35,816 bases of DNA from Deltaproteobacteria bacterium. Lineage in GTDB: Bacteria > Desulfobacterota > DSM-4660 > Desulfatiglandales > Desulfatiglandaceae. Both the position numbers and the translations under genes were made by a program. Below, piece by piece: positions 19,269 to 28,934 of this stretch. Position 1 is the stretch's first letter. The number at the start of each line of letters is the position of its first letter. The notes under the pieces were generated by a model. It was given only the letters and a program-made list of their open reading frames with translations. It did not search any database and had not been told where the DNA came from. The stretch spans positions 1 to 35,816 of the forward strand of contig JAJDOH010000048.1 of NCBI GenBank assembly GCA_022340265.1, given 5' to 3'.

Positions 19269-20486
19269 ATGGAAATAGTTCCTGAAACCACAACGACCCA
19301 GGCCAGGGCTGACCGGTATATGTTTCTGACCTATGGCCGGTTTCCCGTTACACTGGTAAGAGGAAAAGGGTGTCGGGTGTGGGATGATGAGGGAAAGGAA
19401 TATCTTGATTTTGTGGCGGGAATTGCCGTTTGTTCCCTTGGTCACAGTTCGCCTGTAGTTTGCCGGGCGTTGAAAGAACAGTGTGAAAAACTGGTTCACG
19501 TGTCAAACCTGTATTATACGGAACCCCAGACGGATCTGGCCCAAATGCTTGTGGAACATTCCTTTGCAGACCGGGTGTTTTTCTGTAACAGCGGGGCTGA
19601 GGCCAATGAAGCCGCCATCAAGTTGGCGCGGAAGTATTCCATGGAAAAATTCGGTCCTGAAAGGCACATGATTATCAGCATGTGCAATTCCTTTCATGGT
19701 CGTACCATGGGCACACTTTCCGCAACGGGACAGTCAAAGATTCAGGTGGGGTACGACCCGCTTTTGCAGGGATTTCGGTTTGTGCCTTTTAATGACATCG
19801 TTGCCCTGGATGAGGCAATGGATAAATACGTCTGCGCGGTGATGCTGGAGCCCATACAGGGAGAAGGCGGTGTTGTCTGCCCTGATCCTGATTACCTAAA
19901 GCAGGTCCGGACGCTTTGTAGCGAAAAAGGGGTCACGCTCATTTTTGATGAAGTGCAGGTGGGTATGGGACGTACCGGAAAGTTGTTCGCCCATGAACAC
20001 TTTGGCATTGCACCCGATATCATGACCCTTGCAAAGGCGCTTGGGAACGGTTTTCCCATTGGCGCCATGCTTTCCACCGATGAGATGGGTCAGGCCTTCG
20101 GGCCTGGAAGTCATGCGACGACCTTTGGGGGGACGCCGCTGGCGACCGCGGTTTCAAAAGCGGTGCTTCAAAGCCTTCTTCAGGACGGGTGGGTGACGAA
20201 CGCGGAAAAAATGGGGGCATATTTCAAGTCCGGTCTAAACAAACTTGCGGAAAAACACGAAACGATTAAAGAAGTAAGGGGATTGGGCCTTATCATCGGC
20301 GTGGAACTTTGTGTTCCCGGCGCGCCGGTTGTGGAAGCCTGCCGACAAAAAGGATTTCTTATTGTCTGTGCTCAGGAACGGGTTCTTCGACTGGTACCCC
20401 CACTGATCGTTGGAAAGGAAGAGATTGATCTTCTGCTGGAAGCGTTGGACAACATATTGGATGAGATGGAGACGAAACGTGGCTGA
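19269..20486 (+). CDS. argD: Acetylornithine aminotransferase
   Basis: A 405-residue class III PLP aminotransferase converting N-acetylglutamate semialdehyde to N-acetylornithine. The PLP-binding lysine is in [16 protein letters not shown], after the aspartate block [18 protein letters not shown]. Also visible are [39 protein letters not shown], and [15 protein letters not shown]. Context between argB and argG supports ArgD over other class III transaminases; it may also serve succinyl-DAP transamination in some organisms, although dapL here makes that unnecessary. GGAAAGG precedes the ATG. The stop lies inside the argG start region. Confidence 0.95.
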   Translation: MEIVPETTTTQARADRYMFLTYGRFPVTLVRGKGCRVWDDEGKEYLDFVAGIAVCSLGHSSPVVCRALKEQCEKLVHVSNLYYTEPQTDLAQMLVEHSFADRVFFCNSGAEANEAAIKLARKYSMEKFGPERHMIISMCNSFHGRTMGTLSATGQSKIQVGYDPLLQGFRFVPFNDIVALDEAMDKYVCAVMLEPIQGEGGVVCPDPDYLKQVRTLCSEKGVTLIFDEVQVGMGRTGKLFAHEHFGIAPDIMTLAKALGNGFPIGAMLSTDEMGQAFGPGSHATTFGGTPLATAVSKAVLQSLLQDGWVTNAEKMGAYFKSGLNKLAEKHETIKEVRGLGLIIGVELCVPGAPVVEACRQKGFLIVCAQERVLRLVPPLIVGKEEIDLLLEALDNILDEMETKRG

Positions 20487-21687
20487 GAAAATTAATAAAA
20501 TTGTTCTGGCATATTCGGGTGGCCTTGACACATCCGTCATTTTGAAATGGTTAAAGGAAACCTATCAATGTCCCGTTGTGGCCTACGCTGCCGACCTGGG
20601 GCAGGGGGAGGAACTTGAGGGCATCAGGGAAAAAGCCTTCACCACCGGGGCCGACGAAGTGGTGATTGACGATTTGAAAGACGTTTTTGCGAAAGATTTT
20701 GTGTGGCCGGCCTTAAGAGCCAATGCCGTTTATGAAACCACCTACTTGCTGGGGACATCCCTTGCAAGACCTCTCATCTCCAAAAGACAGGTGGAAGTGG
20801 CACATGAAACGGGTGCCAATGCGGTCAGCCACGGAGCGACCGGAAAGGGTAACGACCAGGTGCGGTTTGAGCTGGCCTATATGTCGCTGGACCCTTCTTT
20901 GCAGATTATTGCGCCTTGGCGGATATGGGATTTTAAAGGAAGGGAAGACTTAATGGCATATGCACGGTCAAAGGGTATCCCGATTCCGGTAAGCAAGGAA
21001 AAACCTTATTCCAGCGATCGCAATCTGCTCCACATCAGCTTTGAAGGCGGGATACTGGAAGATACCTGGGCTGAAGCGCCTGAAGACATGTTTGTATTGT
21101 CCGTCTCCCCGGAGGTGGCGCCCGATGAGCCGACTTATGTGGAGATTTCCTATGAAAATGGGAATCCCGTCGCTGTGAATGGAAAAGAGATGCCCCCTGC
21201 CCTGCTGTTGGCTCATATGAACGAACTGGGCGGCAAAAACGGCATCGGCCGCGTCGATATGGTGGAGAACCGCTATGTGGGGATGAAATCAAGAGGCGTC
21301 TATGAGACGCCGGGCGGCACCATTTTGCGGACGGCCCATATCGGCATGGAGTCCATCACCCTTGACCGGGAAGCCATGCACCTTCGGGATACGCTGGTAA
21401 CCCGATATGCCGAAATGGTCTATAACGGGTACTGGTTTTCCCCGGAACGGGACATGCTGCAGGCCCTGGTGGATGAGGGCCAGAAAAATGTGAACGGTGT
21501 GGTGCGTCTTAAACTCTATAAAGGCAACTGTACCGTGGTGGGTAGAAGATCCGACCGGTCCCTGTATCATGCCGATTTTGCGACCTTTGAGGGAGATGAG
21601 GTCTACAATCAAAAAGACGCCGAAGGATTTATTCGATTAAACGGCCTTAGGCTTAAGATTAGAAGCCTTTTGGAAAAACAGGACTAG
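20479..21687 (+). CDS. argG: Argininosuccinate synthase
   Basis: A 402-residue ATP-dependent ligase joining citrulline and aspartate. The ATP-pyrophosphatase loop is [10 protein letters not shown] close to the N-terminus. [49 protein letters not shown] and [11 protein letters not shown] are all family blocks. I place the start at GTG 20479 because GGAG stands 7 bases before it and the family begins with [11 protein letters not shown]. An upstream ATG would add 23 residues read from the argD coding sequence. The start overlaps argD by 8 bases, implying coupled translation. No argF lies between argD and argG. Confidence 0.95.
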   Translation: MAEKINKIVLAYSGGLDTSVILKWLKETYQCPVVAYAADLGQGEELEGIREKAFTTGADEVVIDDLKDVFAKDFVWPALRANAVYETTYLLGTSLARPLISKRQVEVAHETGANAVSHGATGKGNDQVRFELAYMSLDPSLQIIAPWRIWDFKGREDLMAYARSKGIPIPVSKEKPYSSDRNLLHISFEGGILEDTWAEAPEDMFVLSVSPEVAPDEPTYVEISYENGNPVAVNGKEMPPALLLAHMNELGGKNGIGRVDMVENRYVGMKSRGVYETPGGTILRTAHIGMESITLDREAMHLRDTLVTRYAEMVYNGYWFSPERDMLQALVDEGQKNVNGVVRLKLYKGNCTVVGRRSDRSLYHADFATFEGDEVYNQKDAEGFIRLNGLRLKIRSLLEKQD

Positions 21688-21697
21688 AGGGCACGGC

Positions 21698-23086
21698 ATG
21701 ACGAAGAATGTTTGGGGGGGACGGTTCAGTCAGGAACCCGATGCACTGGTCAATCTGTTCAATGCATCTATCAGCTTTGATCGACAACTCTACGCCTACG
21801 ACATAGAAGGGAGTGTCGCCCACTGCCGCATGCTGGCAAAACAGGGTATTATTTCGGATGAGGATGCTTCGTCCATGCTGGTGGCGCTTGGGGAAATCAA
21901 ACGGGAGCTGGATCACGGCGGCCTTTCAGAGAATGATGATTATGAAGACATTCACACCCTGGTGGAGAAATCTCTGGTGGAAAAGGTGGGGTCGCTGGGA
22001 GAAAAAATTCATACGGGGAGAAGTCGAAACGATCAGGTGGCCCTGGATACGCGTCTGTATGTGAGGGATGTGGTGCAAGAGGTTATGACTTCCATTCAGG
22101 CATGTCAGAAAGCCATTGTTTCTCTTGCCGAAAGCAATCTCACCGTGCTGATGCCAGGGTATACCCACTTGCAACGGGCACAACCTGTTCTTCTGAGCCA
22201 TCATTTAATGGCCTATTATGAAATGCTGAAACGGGATTATGTCCGTTTTGAGGAAAGCCTGAGTCGTGTCAACGTCATGCCTTTGGGCAGTGCGGCCCTG
22301 GCCGGTGCAACCTTTGATCTGGATCGGGAAATGGTTGCCAATGAACTTGGATTCGACCGGATTTCCAGAAACAGCATGGATGCGGTGAGCGACAGAGATT
22401 TTGTTTTGGATTTTCTCTACAATGCATCCGTTTTGATGATGCATTTAAGCCGGTTGAGTGAGGAACTGGTACTCTGGTCCAGTCAGGAGTTCGGCTTTCT
22501 CGTCATCTCTGATGCTTTTTCCACCGGAAGCAGCATCATGCCGCAGAAAAAGAACCCGGATCTTCCGGAACTTATCAGAGGAAAGACCGGCCGTGCCTAT
22601 GGAAACCTCATGGGTCTTCTCACCACCATGAAGGGGTTGCCCCTGGCCTATAACAAGGATATGCAGGAAGATAAGGAGGCATTGTTTGATTCGGCCCAGA
22701 CGGTTCTGATGTGCCTCAGGGTTATGGGAAGCCTGCTCGGTGAAGTCTCTTTCAGATCGGATACACTCAAGGCGGCCACGGAAAAAGGCTATCTGGTGGC
22801 CACAGACCTTGCCGATTACCTCGTGGGCAAGGGGATTACTTTCCGGGAAGCCCACGAAATTGTGGGGAAAATGGTGGTTCTTGCCATTGAAGGCAACCGG
22901 GAACTCCATGAACTCTCGCTGGAAGAGATGAAGGCCTATAACCGGCAGATCGATAAGGATGTTTACGCATGGCTTGACCCCCAGTTAACGGTGGGTCGGC
23001 GGAATATTCCGGGTGGAACCGGCCCCGATGCCGTGAAAAATGAAATAGAGGCTGCAAAGCGGCTTTTGAGGACGGAAGAGGGATGA
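21698..23086 (+). CDS. argH: Argininosuccinate lyase
   Basis: A 462-residue lyase releasing arginine and fumarate, the last step of the pathway. The N-terminus WGGRFSQEPD is typical. The fumarase/aspartase-superfamily signature GSSIMPQKKNPD (catalytic Ser loop) is intact, with GRSRNDQVALDTRLY, PGYTHLQRAQPVLLSHH and GSAALAGATFDLDR. The C-terminal few residues (LLRTEEG) fall where a GA-rich repeat begins, so the very end may have been altered by that element. The stop overlaps the next start (ATGA). Confidence 0.95.
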   Translation: MTKNVWGGRFSQEPDALVNLFNASISFDRQLYAYDIEGSVAHCRMLAKQGIISDEDASSMLVALGEIKRELDHGGLSENDDYEDIHTLVEKSLVEKVGSLGEKIHTGRSRNDQVALDTRLYVRDVVQEVMTSIQACQKAIVSLAESNLTVLMPGYTHLQRAQPVLLSHHLMAYYEMLKRDYVRFEESLSRVNVMPLGSAALAGATFDLDREMVANELGFDRISRNSMDAVSDRDFVLDFLYNASVLMMHLSRLSEELVLWSSQEFGFLVISDAFSTGSSIMPQKKNPDLPELIRGKTGRAYGNLMGLLTTMKGLPLAYNKDMQEDKEALFDSAQTVLMCLRVMGSLLGEVSFRSDTLKAATEKGYLVATDLADYLVGKGITFREAHEIVGKMVVLAIEGNRELHELSLEEMKAYNRQIDKDVYAWLDPQLTVGRRNIPGGTGPDAVKNEIEAAKRLLRTEEG

Positions 23087-23210
23087 CGGAAAACAGGGGA
23101 CAGAGGACGGAGGACCGAGAGCGAAAGGCAGAGGGCGAAAGCCGGAAATCGCTCCGCCGTCGTCCGTCATCCGTCGGCTGTCGTTTATCCGCTGTCGTCT
23201 GTCTTCCGTT
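23083..23210. repeat. Imperfect palindromic GGACAGAGGACGG-type repeat element
   Basis: The left arm is purine-rich (from 23086: ACGGAAAACAGGGGACAGAG, then GACGGAGGACCG). The right arm ends at 23209, and its reverse complement reads ACGGAAGACAGACGACAGCG, so about 24 of the outer 32 positions agree. The arms are separated by a further GA-rich and CG-rich middle. Base use is quite unlike the flanking genes. From memory, related GACAGAGGAC repeats occur widely in this bacterial group and give peptides like TEDRGQRTED; I could not search for this. The element covers the junction of argH and the following gene. Confidence 0.7.
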
Positions 23211-23622
23211 TCTGGCATTTTTCATGGTTTTTTCCATCGGTTGCGGACGAAAGGCACCTCCCTTTATTCCGGAGCAGAAACCTTTTAAGGCCAGTATTCA
23301 TCAGCTTCAAGGCAATTGGAAAGACAAATCCCTGGCGCTGAAGGGGCCGGTTCAGGGAGAAGATGCCTCTCTTTCCCGGACCACCGGTTGCAGGGTTTAT
23401 TATGTGTGGTATTCCCTGGAGGCACCACCCTGCGAAGGCTGCCCTATTGAGATGAAAAGTTACAGAGATGTTACGGGCGAAATCAGCAGTGATGGTCAAT
23501 TCGAGTGTTTTGTCCCGGCATTCAGAGAAAAAGGCATCTGTTTTGTCATGGTGCGGCTCATGGAAAAAGAGGGTCGCCTGGGTCCCGAATCGAACAGAAT
23601 AAAATTGATTTCTGACATGTAA
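23083..23622 (+). CDS. Lipoprotein after argH, with repeat-derived N-terminus
   Basis: A 179-residue lipoprotein. The lipobox SIGC ends at Cys54, and the following GRKAPPFIP resembles the CGxKGPxxxP start of small lipoproteins of the LptM/LPAM type. Beyond it, residues 65-175 look like a single beta-sandwich-like region with four Cys (in TGCRVYY, APPCEGCPIEM, GQFECFV, KGICFVMV). Residues 1-41 are unusual: they are translated from both arms of the palindromic repeat, giving a long, very charged n-region before a hydrophobic stretch at about 36-53. No better in-frame start lies downstream; ATG at residue 48 is too close to the lipobox. A lipoprotein between argH and lysA/dapF is common in this lineage as I recall. 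Its function is unknown. Confidence 0.75.
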   Translation: MTENRGQRTEDRERKAEGESRKSLRRRPSSVGCRLSAVVCLPFLAFFMVFSIGCGRKAPPFIPEQKPFKASIHQLQGNWKDKSLALKGPVQGEDASLSRTTGCRVYYVWYSLEAPPCEGCPIEMKSYRDVTGEISSDGQFECFVPAFREKGICFVMVRLMEKEGRLGPESNRIKLISDM

Positions 23623-23669
23623 TTTTCTAAACTTCAATATCCGATCAAAAATCTTCAATCGAGAAATCC

Positions 23670-24932
23670 ATGCATCATTTTCATTACAAACAAAACGAAC
23701 TCTGTTGTGAAGACGTTCCCGTCTCGGCCATTGCAGCGAAAGTGGGAACACCTGTCTATGTGTACTCCCATGCAACACTGAAACAACACTTTGATGCTTT
23801 TGACGGTGCCTTTGGTGACGTGAAACACTTGACTTGCTACTCCATGAAATCCAATTCCAACAAGGCGCTTCTTGCGTTGTTTGCCGGCCGGGGAGGCGGC
23901 GTGGATATCGTATCGGGAGGTGAGCTTTACAGGGCTTTGAACGCCGGTGTAGACCCTTCCAAAATTGTCTTTTCGGGGGTGGGCAAGAGCCTGTCGGATC
24001 TGGAATATGCCCTATCTTCAAATATTCTCATGTTTAATGTGGAATCACCGCAGGAGTTGTTGAAACTGAATCGGGTGGCGCGGGAAAAGGGCAGAAAAGC
24101 GCGCATTTCCATCCGGGTAAATCCGGATGTGGATCCCAAAACCCACCCCTATATTTCCACGGGTCTAAAAGAAAACAAATTCGGCATTGGGGTTGAGGAG
24201 GCAATTCGCCAGTATGAAAAAGCGACCACGCTCAATGGTGTGGAGGTGGTTGGCGTATCCTGCCACATCGGCAGTCAACTGACCCAGACCAGCCCTTTTG
24301 TGGATGCTCTCAAAAAACTCAAAGAGCTGATTGCACAACTGGCAAAGATGAACATTTCAATCCGTTATCTGGACCTGGGAGGGGGATTGGGAATAACATA
24401 CGACGATGAAGTGCCACCCCATCCAAAACAATACGCTCAGGACATCAAGACGGAGCTGGCCTCTTCGGAATGGACCCTGATCCTTGAACCGGGGCGCGTT
24501 ATTGTGGGCAACGCCGGTATATTGGTTACAAAGGTCCTTTACGCCAAGACCAGTCATGAAAAGAACTTTTTTGTGGTGGATGCCGCCATGAACGATCTGA
24601 TGCGACCAAGCCTTTACGGTGCTTATCACGCTATTCAGCCCGTAAAGAAAATACCTGGGGAAAGGTTGAAAGCGGATATCGTGGGACCCATCTGTGAATC
24701 CGGTGATTTTCTCGCCAAAGATCGGTTGGTTGAAACTTTGGCGCCGGAGGATTTGATCGCTGTCATGAGTGCGGGGGCCTATGGTTTCAGCATGTCGTCC
24801 ACCTACAATTCCAGGCCCCGGGTTTGTGAGGTGATGGTCAGGGAAGACCGTTTTGAAATTATTCGGACGCGGGAAACCTTTGCGGATCTGGTGCGCGGCG
24901 AATCCATTCCCGGCTTCCTGGGTGAAGATTAA
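23670..24932 (+). CDS. lysA: Diaminopimelate decarboxylase
   Basis: A 420-residue fold-type III PLP enzyme that decarboxylates meso-diaminopimelate to lysine. The PLP lysine is Lys60 in CYSMKSNSNKALL. Other blocks are GGGVDIVSGGELYRAL, KENKFGIG, GVSCHIGSQLTQ, LDLGGGLGI (phosphate-binding), LEPGRVIVGNAG, GPICESGDFLAKDR and GAYGFSMSSTYNSRPR. It is the first of five lysine/DAP genes in a row. The ribosome site is weak (GAGAAA), which may indicate read-through from the lipoprotein gene 47 bases upstream. Confidence 0.95.
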   Translation: MHHFHYKQNELCCEDVPVSAIAAKVGTPVYVYSHATLKQHFDAFDGAFGDVKHLTCYSMKSNSNKALLALFAGRGGGVDIVSGGELYRALNAGVDPSKIVFSGVGKSLSDLEYALSSNILMFNVESPQELLKLNRVAREKGRKARISIRVNPDVDPKTHPYISTGLKENKFGIGVEEAIRQYEKATTLNGVEVVGVSCHIGSQLTQTSPFVDALKKLKELIAQLAKMNISIRYLDLGGGLGITYDDEVPPHPKQYAQDIKTELASSEWTLILEPGRVIVGNAGILVTKVLYAKTSHEKNFFVVDAAMNDLMRPSLYGAYHAIQPVKKIPGERLKADIVGPICESGDFLAKDRLVETLAPEDLIAVMSAGAYGFSMSSTYNSRPRVCEVMVREDRFEIIRTRETFADLVRGESIPGFLGED

Positions 24933-25020
24933 TGCAGCAACTTTTGTAAGAAACGCCGAAATCTTTAAGTATCTGTGGATTGCAGACAATATTGTAATCT
25001 CCAGCGTTGGAAGTCAGATT

Positions 25021-25851
25021 ATGGAACCCGTTGAATTCTGGAAAATGAGCGGTACCGGTAACGATTTCATTGTCATTGACAACCGCAAAGGGCTCGTAAA
25101 GGAGCAGGACATGGCCCGTTTGGTGGCGCGTGCCTGCAGGCGAAGGGAATCCGTTGGTGCCGATGGCCTCATCTTCGTGACGGATTCAAAAGAATATGAC
25201 TTCGGATGGCGGTTTTTTAACGCCGACGGCGGGGAGGTGGAAATGTGCGGTAACGGTGGACGTTGTGTTTCCCGTTTCGCCTTTTTAAAGGGGATTGCCG
25301 GTTCCCAAATGACCTTTGAAACCCTTGTGGGCCCCATTTCCGCCGAAGTTGAGGGCCGAATGGTGAAAGTTCTGATGCCGGCACCCCGTAATGAAGCAGA
25401 GGATGTTGACCTACCATTTTCATCGGGGTGGCTTAGCTGTGACTTTGTGAACACCGGAGTTCCCCATGTGGTGGTGCAGGTCTCGGACCTGGAAAATCAT
25501 CCGGTTTTTGATCAGGGCCGCGAGATTCGCTACCATGAAAAATTTTCCCCTGAAGGGACCAATGCCAATTTTATGACCATTGTGGGTCCAAACGAACTGG
25601 CGGTCAGAACCTATGAACGGGGCGTCGAAGACGAAACGCTGGCATGCGGAACGGGAGCCATCGCTTCTGCTCTCATGGCGTTTCGCCGCGGGGGAGTCTC
25701 TTCTCCGGTCACGGTTCACACGCGGGGTGGCGAAGAATTAATCATACACTTAAACAGTGGCGGCAAAGACGTCGGAACCGGCGAAAGGGTTTGGCTTCAA
25801 GGGGACACGTCCGTCATATATATGGCGACGCTTCACGATGAAGCCATCTGA
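25021..25851 (+). CDS. dapF: Diaminopimelate epimerase
   Basis: A 276-residue PLP-independent racemase interconverting LL- and meso-diaminopimelate. The two catalytic cysteines are in EMCGNGGRC and ETLACGTGA, and the N-terminal block is FWKMSGTGNDFIVIDN. I place the start at ATG 25021, with GGAAG at 25009-25013; a further upstream ATG would add 56 residues overlapping lysA and not belonging to the family. Because the DapL aminotransferase makes LL-DAP, DapF is needed here to supply meso-DAP for cell wall and for LysA. Confidence 0.95.
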   Translation: MEPVEFWKMSGTGNDFIVIDNRKGLVKEQDMARLVARACRRRESVGADGLIFVTDSKEYDFGWRFFNADGGEVEMCGNGGRCVSRFAFLKGIAGSQMTFETLVGPISAEVEGRMVKVLMPAPRNEAEDVDLPFSSGWLSCDFVNTGVPHVVVQVSDLENHPVFDQGREIRYHEKFSPEGTNANFMTIVGPNELAVRTYERGVEDETLACGTGAIASALMAFRRGGVSSPVTVHTRGGEELIIHLNSGGKDVGTGERVWLQGDTSVIYMATLHDEAI

Positions 25852-25908
25852 ACGTGCGCGTGTTTTATCCACGAATTTAGAATAAGAAACCAGCAAAGGA
25901 GGTTCCCC

Positions 25909-26781
25909 ATGTTTGAAGGCTCTATCGTAGCAATCGTGACCCCCTTCAGAAACGGGCAGATAGATGAAGAAGCCTATCGTAAACTGATTGAATTTCAAAT
26001 TGAAAATGGTACCAGTGCCATTGTCCCCTGTGGTACTACCGGAGAATCGGCAACTCTGAGCGTAACGGAACACGCCAGAGTGATCGATATTGCGGTGGAG
26101 GCGGTGAATAAACGGGTTCCCGTTATCGCCGGGACCGGCGGCAACAGCACCAGCGAGGCCATCGAACTTTCGAGGCATGCCAAGGAAGTGGGCGCCGATG
26201 CGACACTGCAGGTGTGCCCCTATTATAACAAACCCACCCAGGAGGGCCTTTTTCGTCATTTTGAAGCCATTTTAAAAGCGGTTCCCCTCCCTCAGATTCT
26301 CTATAATGTGCCGGGAAGAACCAGTGTAAACCTGTTGCCTGAGACGGTTGCACGTCTGGCTGAATTTTCAGAGATCGTTGCCATCAAGGAGGCCTCGGGC
26401 AATCTGGGACAGATGGCCGATGTGATGATGCTGGCAGGTGACAACATCACATTGCTGTCCGGAGATGACAATCTGACGCTCCCGGTGCTGGTCATTGGCG
26501 GAAAAGGAGTGATCTCCGTTGTGGCTAATATTGTTCCCGCAGACAGTGCGAAACTGATAAAAGCCTGGGCTGATGGTAATGTGGCAGAGGCCCAAACCCT
26601 TTACTATAAATTATTGCCACTGTGCAAGGCCATGTTTTTTGAAACGAACCCCATACCGGTCAAAACCTCCGCGGCACTGATGGGTTTGATCGGAGACGAA
26701 ATGCGATTGCCCATGTGCCCGATGGCACCTGCAAATTTGGATAAGCTGAAAAAGGCCCTTTCGGATTACGGCCTTATATAA
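25909..26781 (+). CDS. dapA: 4-Hydroxy-tetrahydrodipicolinate synthase
   Basis: A 290-residue class I aldolase-fold enzyme condensing pyruvate with aspartate semialdehyde, the entry to the DAP pathway. The Schiff-base lysine is in IVAIKEASGNLGQM and the catalytic tyrosine in QILYNVPGRTSVN; the pyruvate-site block is VPCGTTGESATLSV. It has the strongest ribosome site of the run, AAAGGAGG at 25895-25902, which suggests high translation. The stop is followed by a 115-base spacer with hairpins before dapB. Confidence 0.96.
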   Translation: MFEGSIVAIVTPFRNGQIDEEAYRKLIEFQIENGTSAIVPCGTTGESATLSVTEHARVIDIAVEAVNKRVPVIAGTGGNSTSEAIELSRHAKEVGADATLQVCPYYNKPTQEGLFRHFEAILKAVPLPQILYNVPGRTSVNLLPETVARLAEFSEIVAIKEASGNLGQMADVMMLAGDNITLLSGDDNLTLPVLVIGGKGVISVVANIVPADSAKLIKAWADGNVAEAQTLYYKLLPLCKAMFFETNPIPVKTSAALMGLIGDEMRLPMCPMAPANLDKLKKALSDYGLI

Positions 26782-26822
26782 AACACGGCGCTAACGATCC
26801 GATATAAAAGACAAATGCTTAT

Positions 26823-26887
26823 GGTTATCGGCTTGCGGTTTTTACGTGTCAAGCCGGTAATCCTAAATGGATGAGACTTAAGCTCAT
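26823..26887 (+). other. Two RNA hairpins in the dapA-dapB spacer
   Basis: The first hairpin pairs GGTTATCGGCTTG (26823-26835) with CAAGCCGGTAATCC (26850-26863): about 12 pairs with one bulge and a 14-base loop. The second pairs ATGAG (26871-26875) with CTCAT (26883-26887), ending right before the GGAG of dapB. No T-run follows the first, so it is not a classic terminator. They could be mRNA stability or processing elements, or tune dapB translation. Confidence 0.5.
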
Positions 26888-26896
26888 GGAGTTTTA

Positions 26897-27703
26897 ATGA
26901 TGGTCAAAATAGTTGTTGCAGGGGCCGCCGGTCGAATGGGAGGGAGAATTGTTCATATGATTCACCAGAATCCCGAAACCGATCTGGTGGGTGCCTTTGA
27001 ATATCCTGACCACGCAAGCGTGGGTGAGGATGCGGGATCCGTGGCCGGAGTCGGTGAACTGGGTGTTAGAATTTACGGGGATATGGATGAAGCTGTTACC
27101 GGAGCCCATGTTCTGATCGATTTTACCCGGCCGGAAAGTACCCTTCTAAATGCGAAAACGGCCTCGAAAAAAGGGATCCCCATAGTCATTGGAACCACCG
27201 GAATCAATGAAGATGGGGTGGAAAAGATTAAACGCATTTCCGAGAAGATCCCGTGTGTCATGGCACCTAATATGAGCGTGGGTGTCAACGTCATGTTCAA
27301 GATTGCGGGAGAGATGGCACGAATTCTCGGCAAAGATTACGATATGGAAATCCTTGAGGTGCATCACCGCCTTAAAAAGGATGCGCCGAGCGGAACAGCC
27401 ATGCGTCTGGGACAGATTTTAGCCGAGGCTGTGGATCGGGATCTTGAAAATGTCGGTGTATACGGCCGGAAGGGGATGATCGGCGAGCGAACAGATGAAG
27501 AGATTGGCATTCAAACCTGGCGGGCCGGTGATATCGCGGGAGAACATACGGTCATGTTTGGCGGTATCGGTGAACGGCTGGAATTGACCCACAGGGCCCA
27601 TAATCGTGACAATTTTGCACGGGGCGCCGTAAGAGCTGCGCTTTGGATTACAGGAAAGCCGGCGGGGCTCTACGATATGCAGGATGTGTTGGGACTGAAA
27701 TGA
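26897..27703 (+). CDS. dapB: 4-Hydroxy-tetrahydrodipicolinate reductase
   Basis: A 268-residue NAD(P)H-dependent reductase for the second DAP step. The Rossmann start is VAGAAGRMGGRIV, then VLIDFTRPEST, VIGTTGI, and MAPNMSVGVNVMF. The active-site block EVHHRLKKDAPSGTAMRLG holds the catalytic His and Lys. Two adjacent ATG codons (26897 and 26900) both fit the GGAG at 26888. It lies 38 bases before dapL. Confidence 0.96.
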   Translation: MMVKIVVAGAAGRMGGRIVHMIHQNPETDLVGAFEYPDHASVGEDAGSVAGVGELGVRIYGDMDEAVTGAHVLIDFTRPESTLLNAKTASKKGIPIVIGTTGINEDGVEKIKRISEKIPCVMAPNMSVGVNVMFKIAGEMARILGKDYDMEILEVHHRLKKDAPSGTAMRLGQILAEAVDRDLENVGVYGRKGMIGERTDEEIGIQTWRAGDIAGEHTVMFGGIGERLELTHRAHNRDNFARGAVRAALWITGKPAGLYDMQDVLGLK

Positions 27704-27741
27704 GTTTACGGATGAAGCGAATTTGAAGAGGTTTATATTTT

Positions 27742-28911
27742 ATGGAGAGATTTGAAGCGGCAGAACGTTTAAAACAGCTTCCCCCCTATCTTTTTAAGGA
27801 GATCGATCGCAAGAAGGCCGAAGTAAAAGTGAAAGGGGTCGACATTATCGACCTGGGCGTGGGAGATCCTGACCTTCCTACGCCCGAGCATATTATAGCG
27901 GAGATGAAGCGGTCGGTTGATGACCCGGCCAATCATCGGTATCCTTCATACTCGGGAATGTCGGATTTTAAAGAGACCGTGGCCTGGTGGTATAAAGAGC
28001 GGTTTAATGTGGTGCTGGATCCAGGCACCGAAGTGGTATCCCTTATTGGGAGCAAAGAGGGCATTGCCCATCTGCCTCTGGCCTTTATCAATCCCGGCGA
28101 CGTGGCCCTGGTGCCCAGCCCCGCCTATCCGGTATACAACATCGCCACCATTTTTGCCGGTGGTGAGTCCCATGTGATGCCGCTGTTGAGCAAAAACAAT
28201 TTTTTGCCTGATCTGGAAACAATCCCGTCAGAAGTGGCGGATCGCGCCAAGCTCATGTTTATCAATTATCCCAATAACCCGACTTCGGCAGTGGCGGATC
28301 TCGATTTTTTCCAACGGGTAGTTGCTTTCGCGCAAAAGCATAACATCCTGGTGTGTCATGATGCGGCCTATACGGAAATGGCTTTTGATGGATACCGGCC
28401 GCCCAGCTTTCTGGAGGTGGACGGCGCCAAAGAAGTGGGCATGGAATTTCATTCCCTTTCAAAAACTTACAATATGACTGGATGGCGAATCGGTTTTGCG
28501 GTGGGGAATTCAGAGGGTGTTGGGGGGCTCGGCGCTATCAAGAGTAATATCGATTCAGGCGTGTTTCAGGCGGTTCAGAAAGCGGGCATCGAAGCCATCC
28601 GCGGGGACCAGGCCTGTGTGAAGGAGATGCACCGCATTTATGCTGCCAGGCGGGATCTCATGGTGCAGGGACTCAAAGAGGCCGGATTTGAGCTGGATGC
28701 ACCAAAAGCGACCTTCTATCTTTGGATTCGAGTGCCTGAAGGATATACGTCCGCGTCACTGGCCGCACGTTTGCTGGAGGAAACAGGGTTGGTGGTCACG
28801 CCGGGAAATGGATTCGGTGAGCCGGGTGAGGGATATTTTCGCATCGCATTGACCCAGAACAAAAAAAGGCTTGTGGAGGCCATAGAAAGACTGAAGGGTA
28901 TGCGCCTGTAG
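27742..28911 (+). CDS. dapL: LL-diaminopimelate aminotransferase
   Basis: A 389-residue class I/II PLP aminotransferase. The PLP lysine is Lys241 in [46 protein letters not shown] and [13 protein letters not shown] are typical of the DapL/LL-DAP-AT group. The enzyme converts tetrahydrodipicolinate directly to LL-DAP, replacing DapD, DapC and DapE, none of which is in this cluster. Position immediately after dapB supports DapL over a general aspartate or alanine aminotransferase, which sequence alone would not fully exclude. GAGG lies about 10 bases before the ATG. Confidence 0.88.
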   Translation: MERFEAAERLKQLPPYLFKEIDRKKAEVKVKGVDIIDLGVGDPDLPTPEHIIAEMKRSVDDPANHRYPSYSGMSDFKETVAWWYKERFNVVLDPGTEVVSLIGSKEGIAHLPLAFINPGDVALVPSPAYPVYNIATIFAGGESHVMPLLSKNNFLPDLETIPSEVADRAKLMFINYPNNPTSAVADLDFFQRVVAFAQKHNILVCHDAAYTEMAFDGYRPPSFLEVDGAKEVGMEFHSLSKTYNMTGWRIGFAVGNSEGVGGLGAIKSNIDSGVFQAVQKAGIEAIRGDQACVKEMHRIYAARRDLMVQGLKEAGFELDAPKATFYLWIRVPEGYTSASLAARLLEETGLVVTPGNGFGEPGEGYFRIALTQNKKRLVEAIERLKGMRL

Positions 28912-28934
28912 GGACTTCAAGGCAAATTGGAACA

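Noticed and set aside
22836-23237. Minus-strand open frames over the argH end (DRRQRINDSRRMTDD-type peptides)
   Set aside because: They exist because the palindromic repeat reads similarly on both strands and because they are antisense to argH.
26782-26896. Lysine riboswitch in the dapA-dapB spacer
   Set aside because: The spacer is too short and shows simple hairpins, not the five-helix junction of the lysine aptamer.
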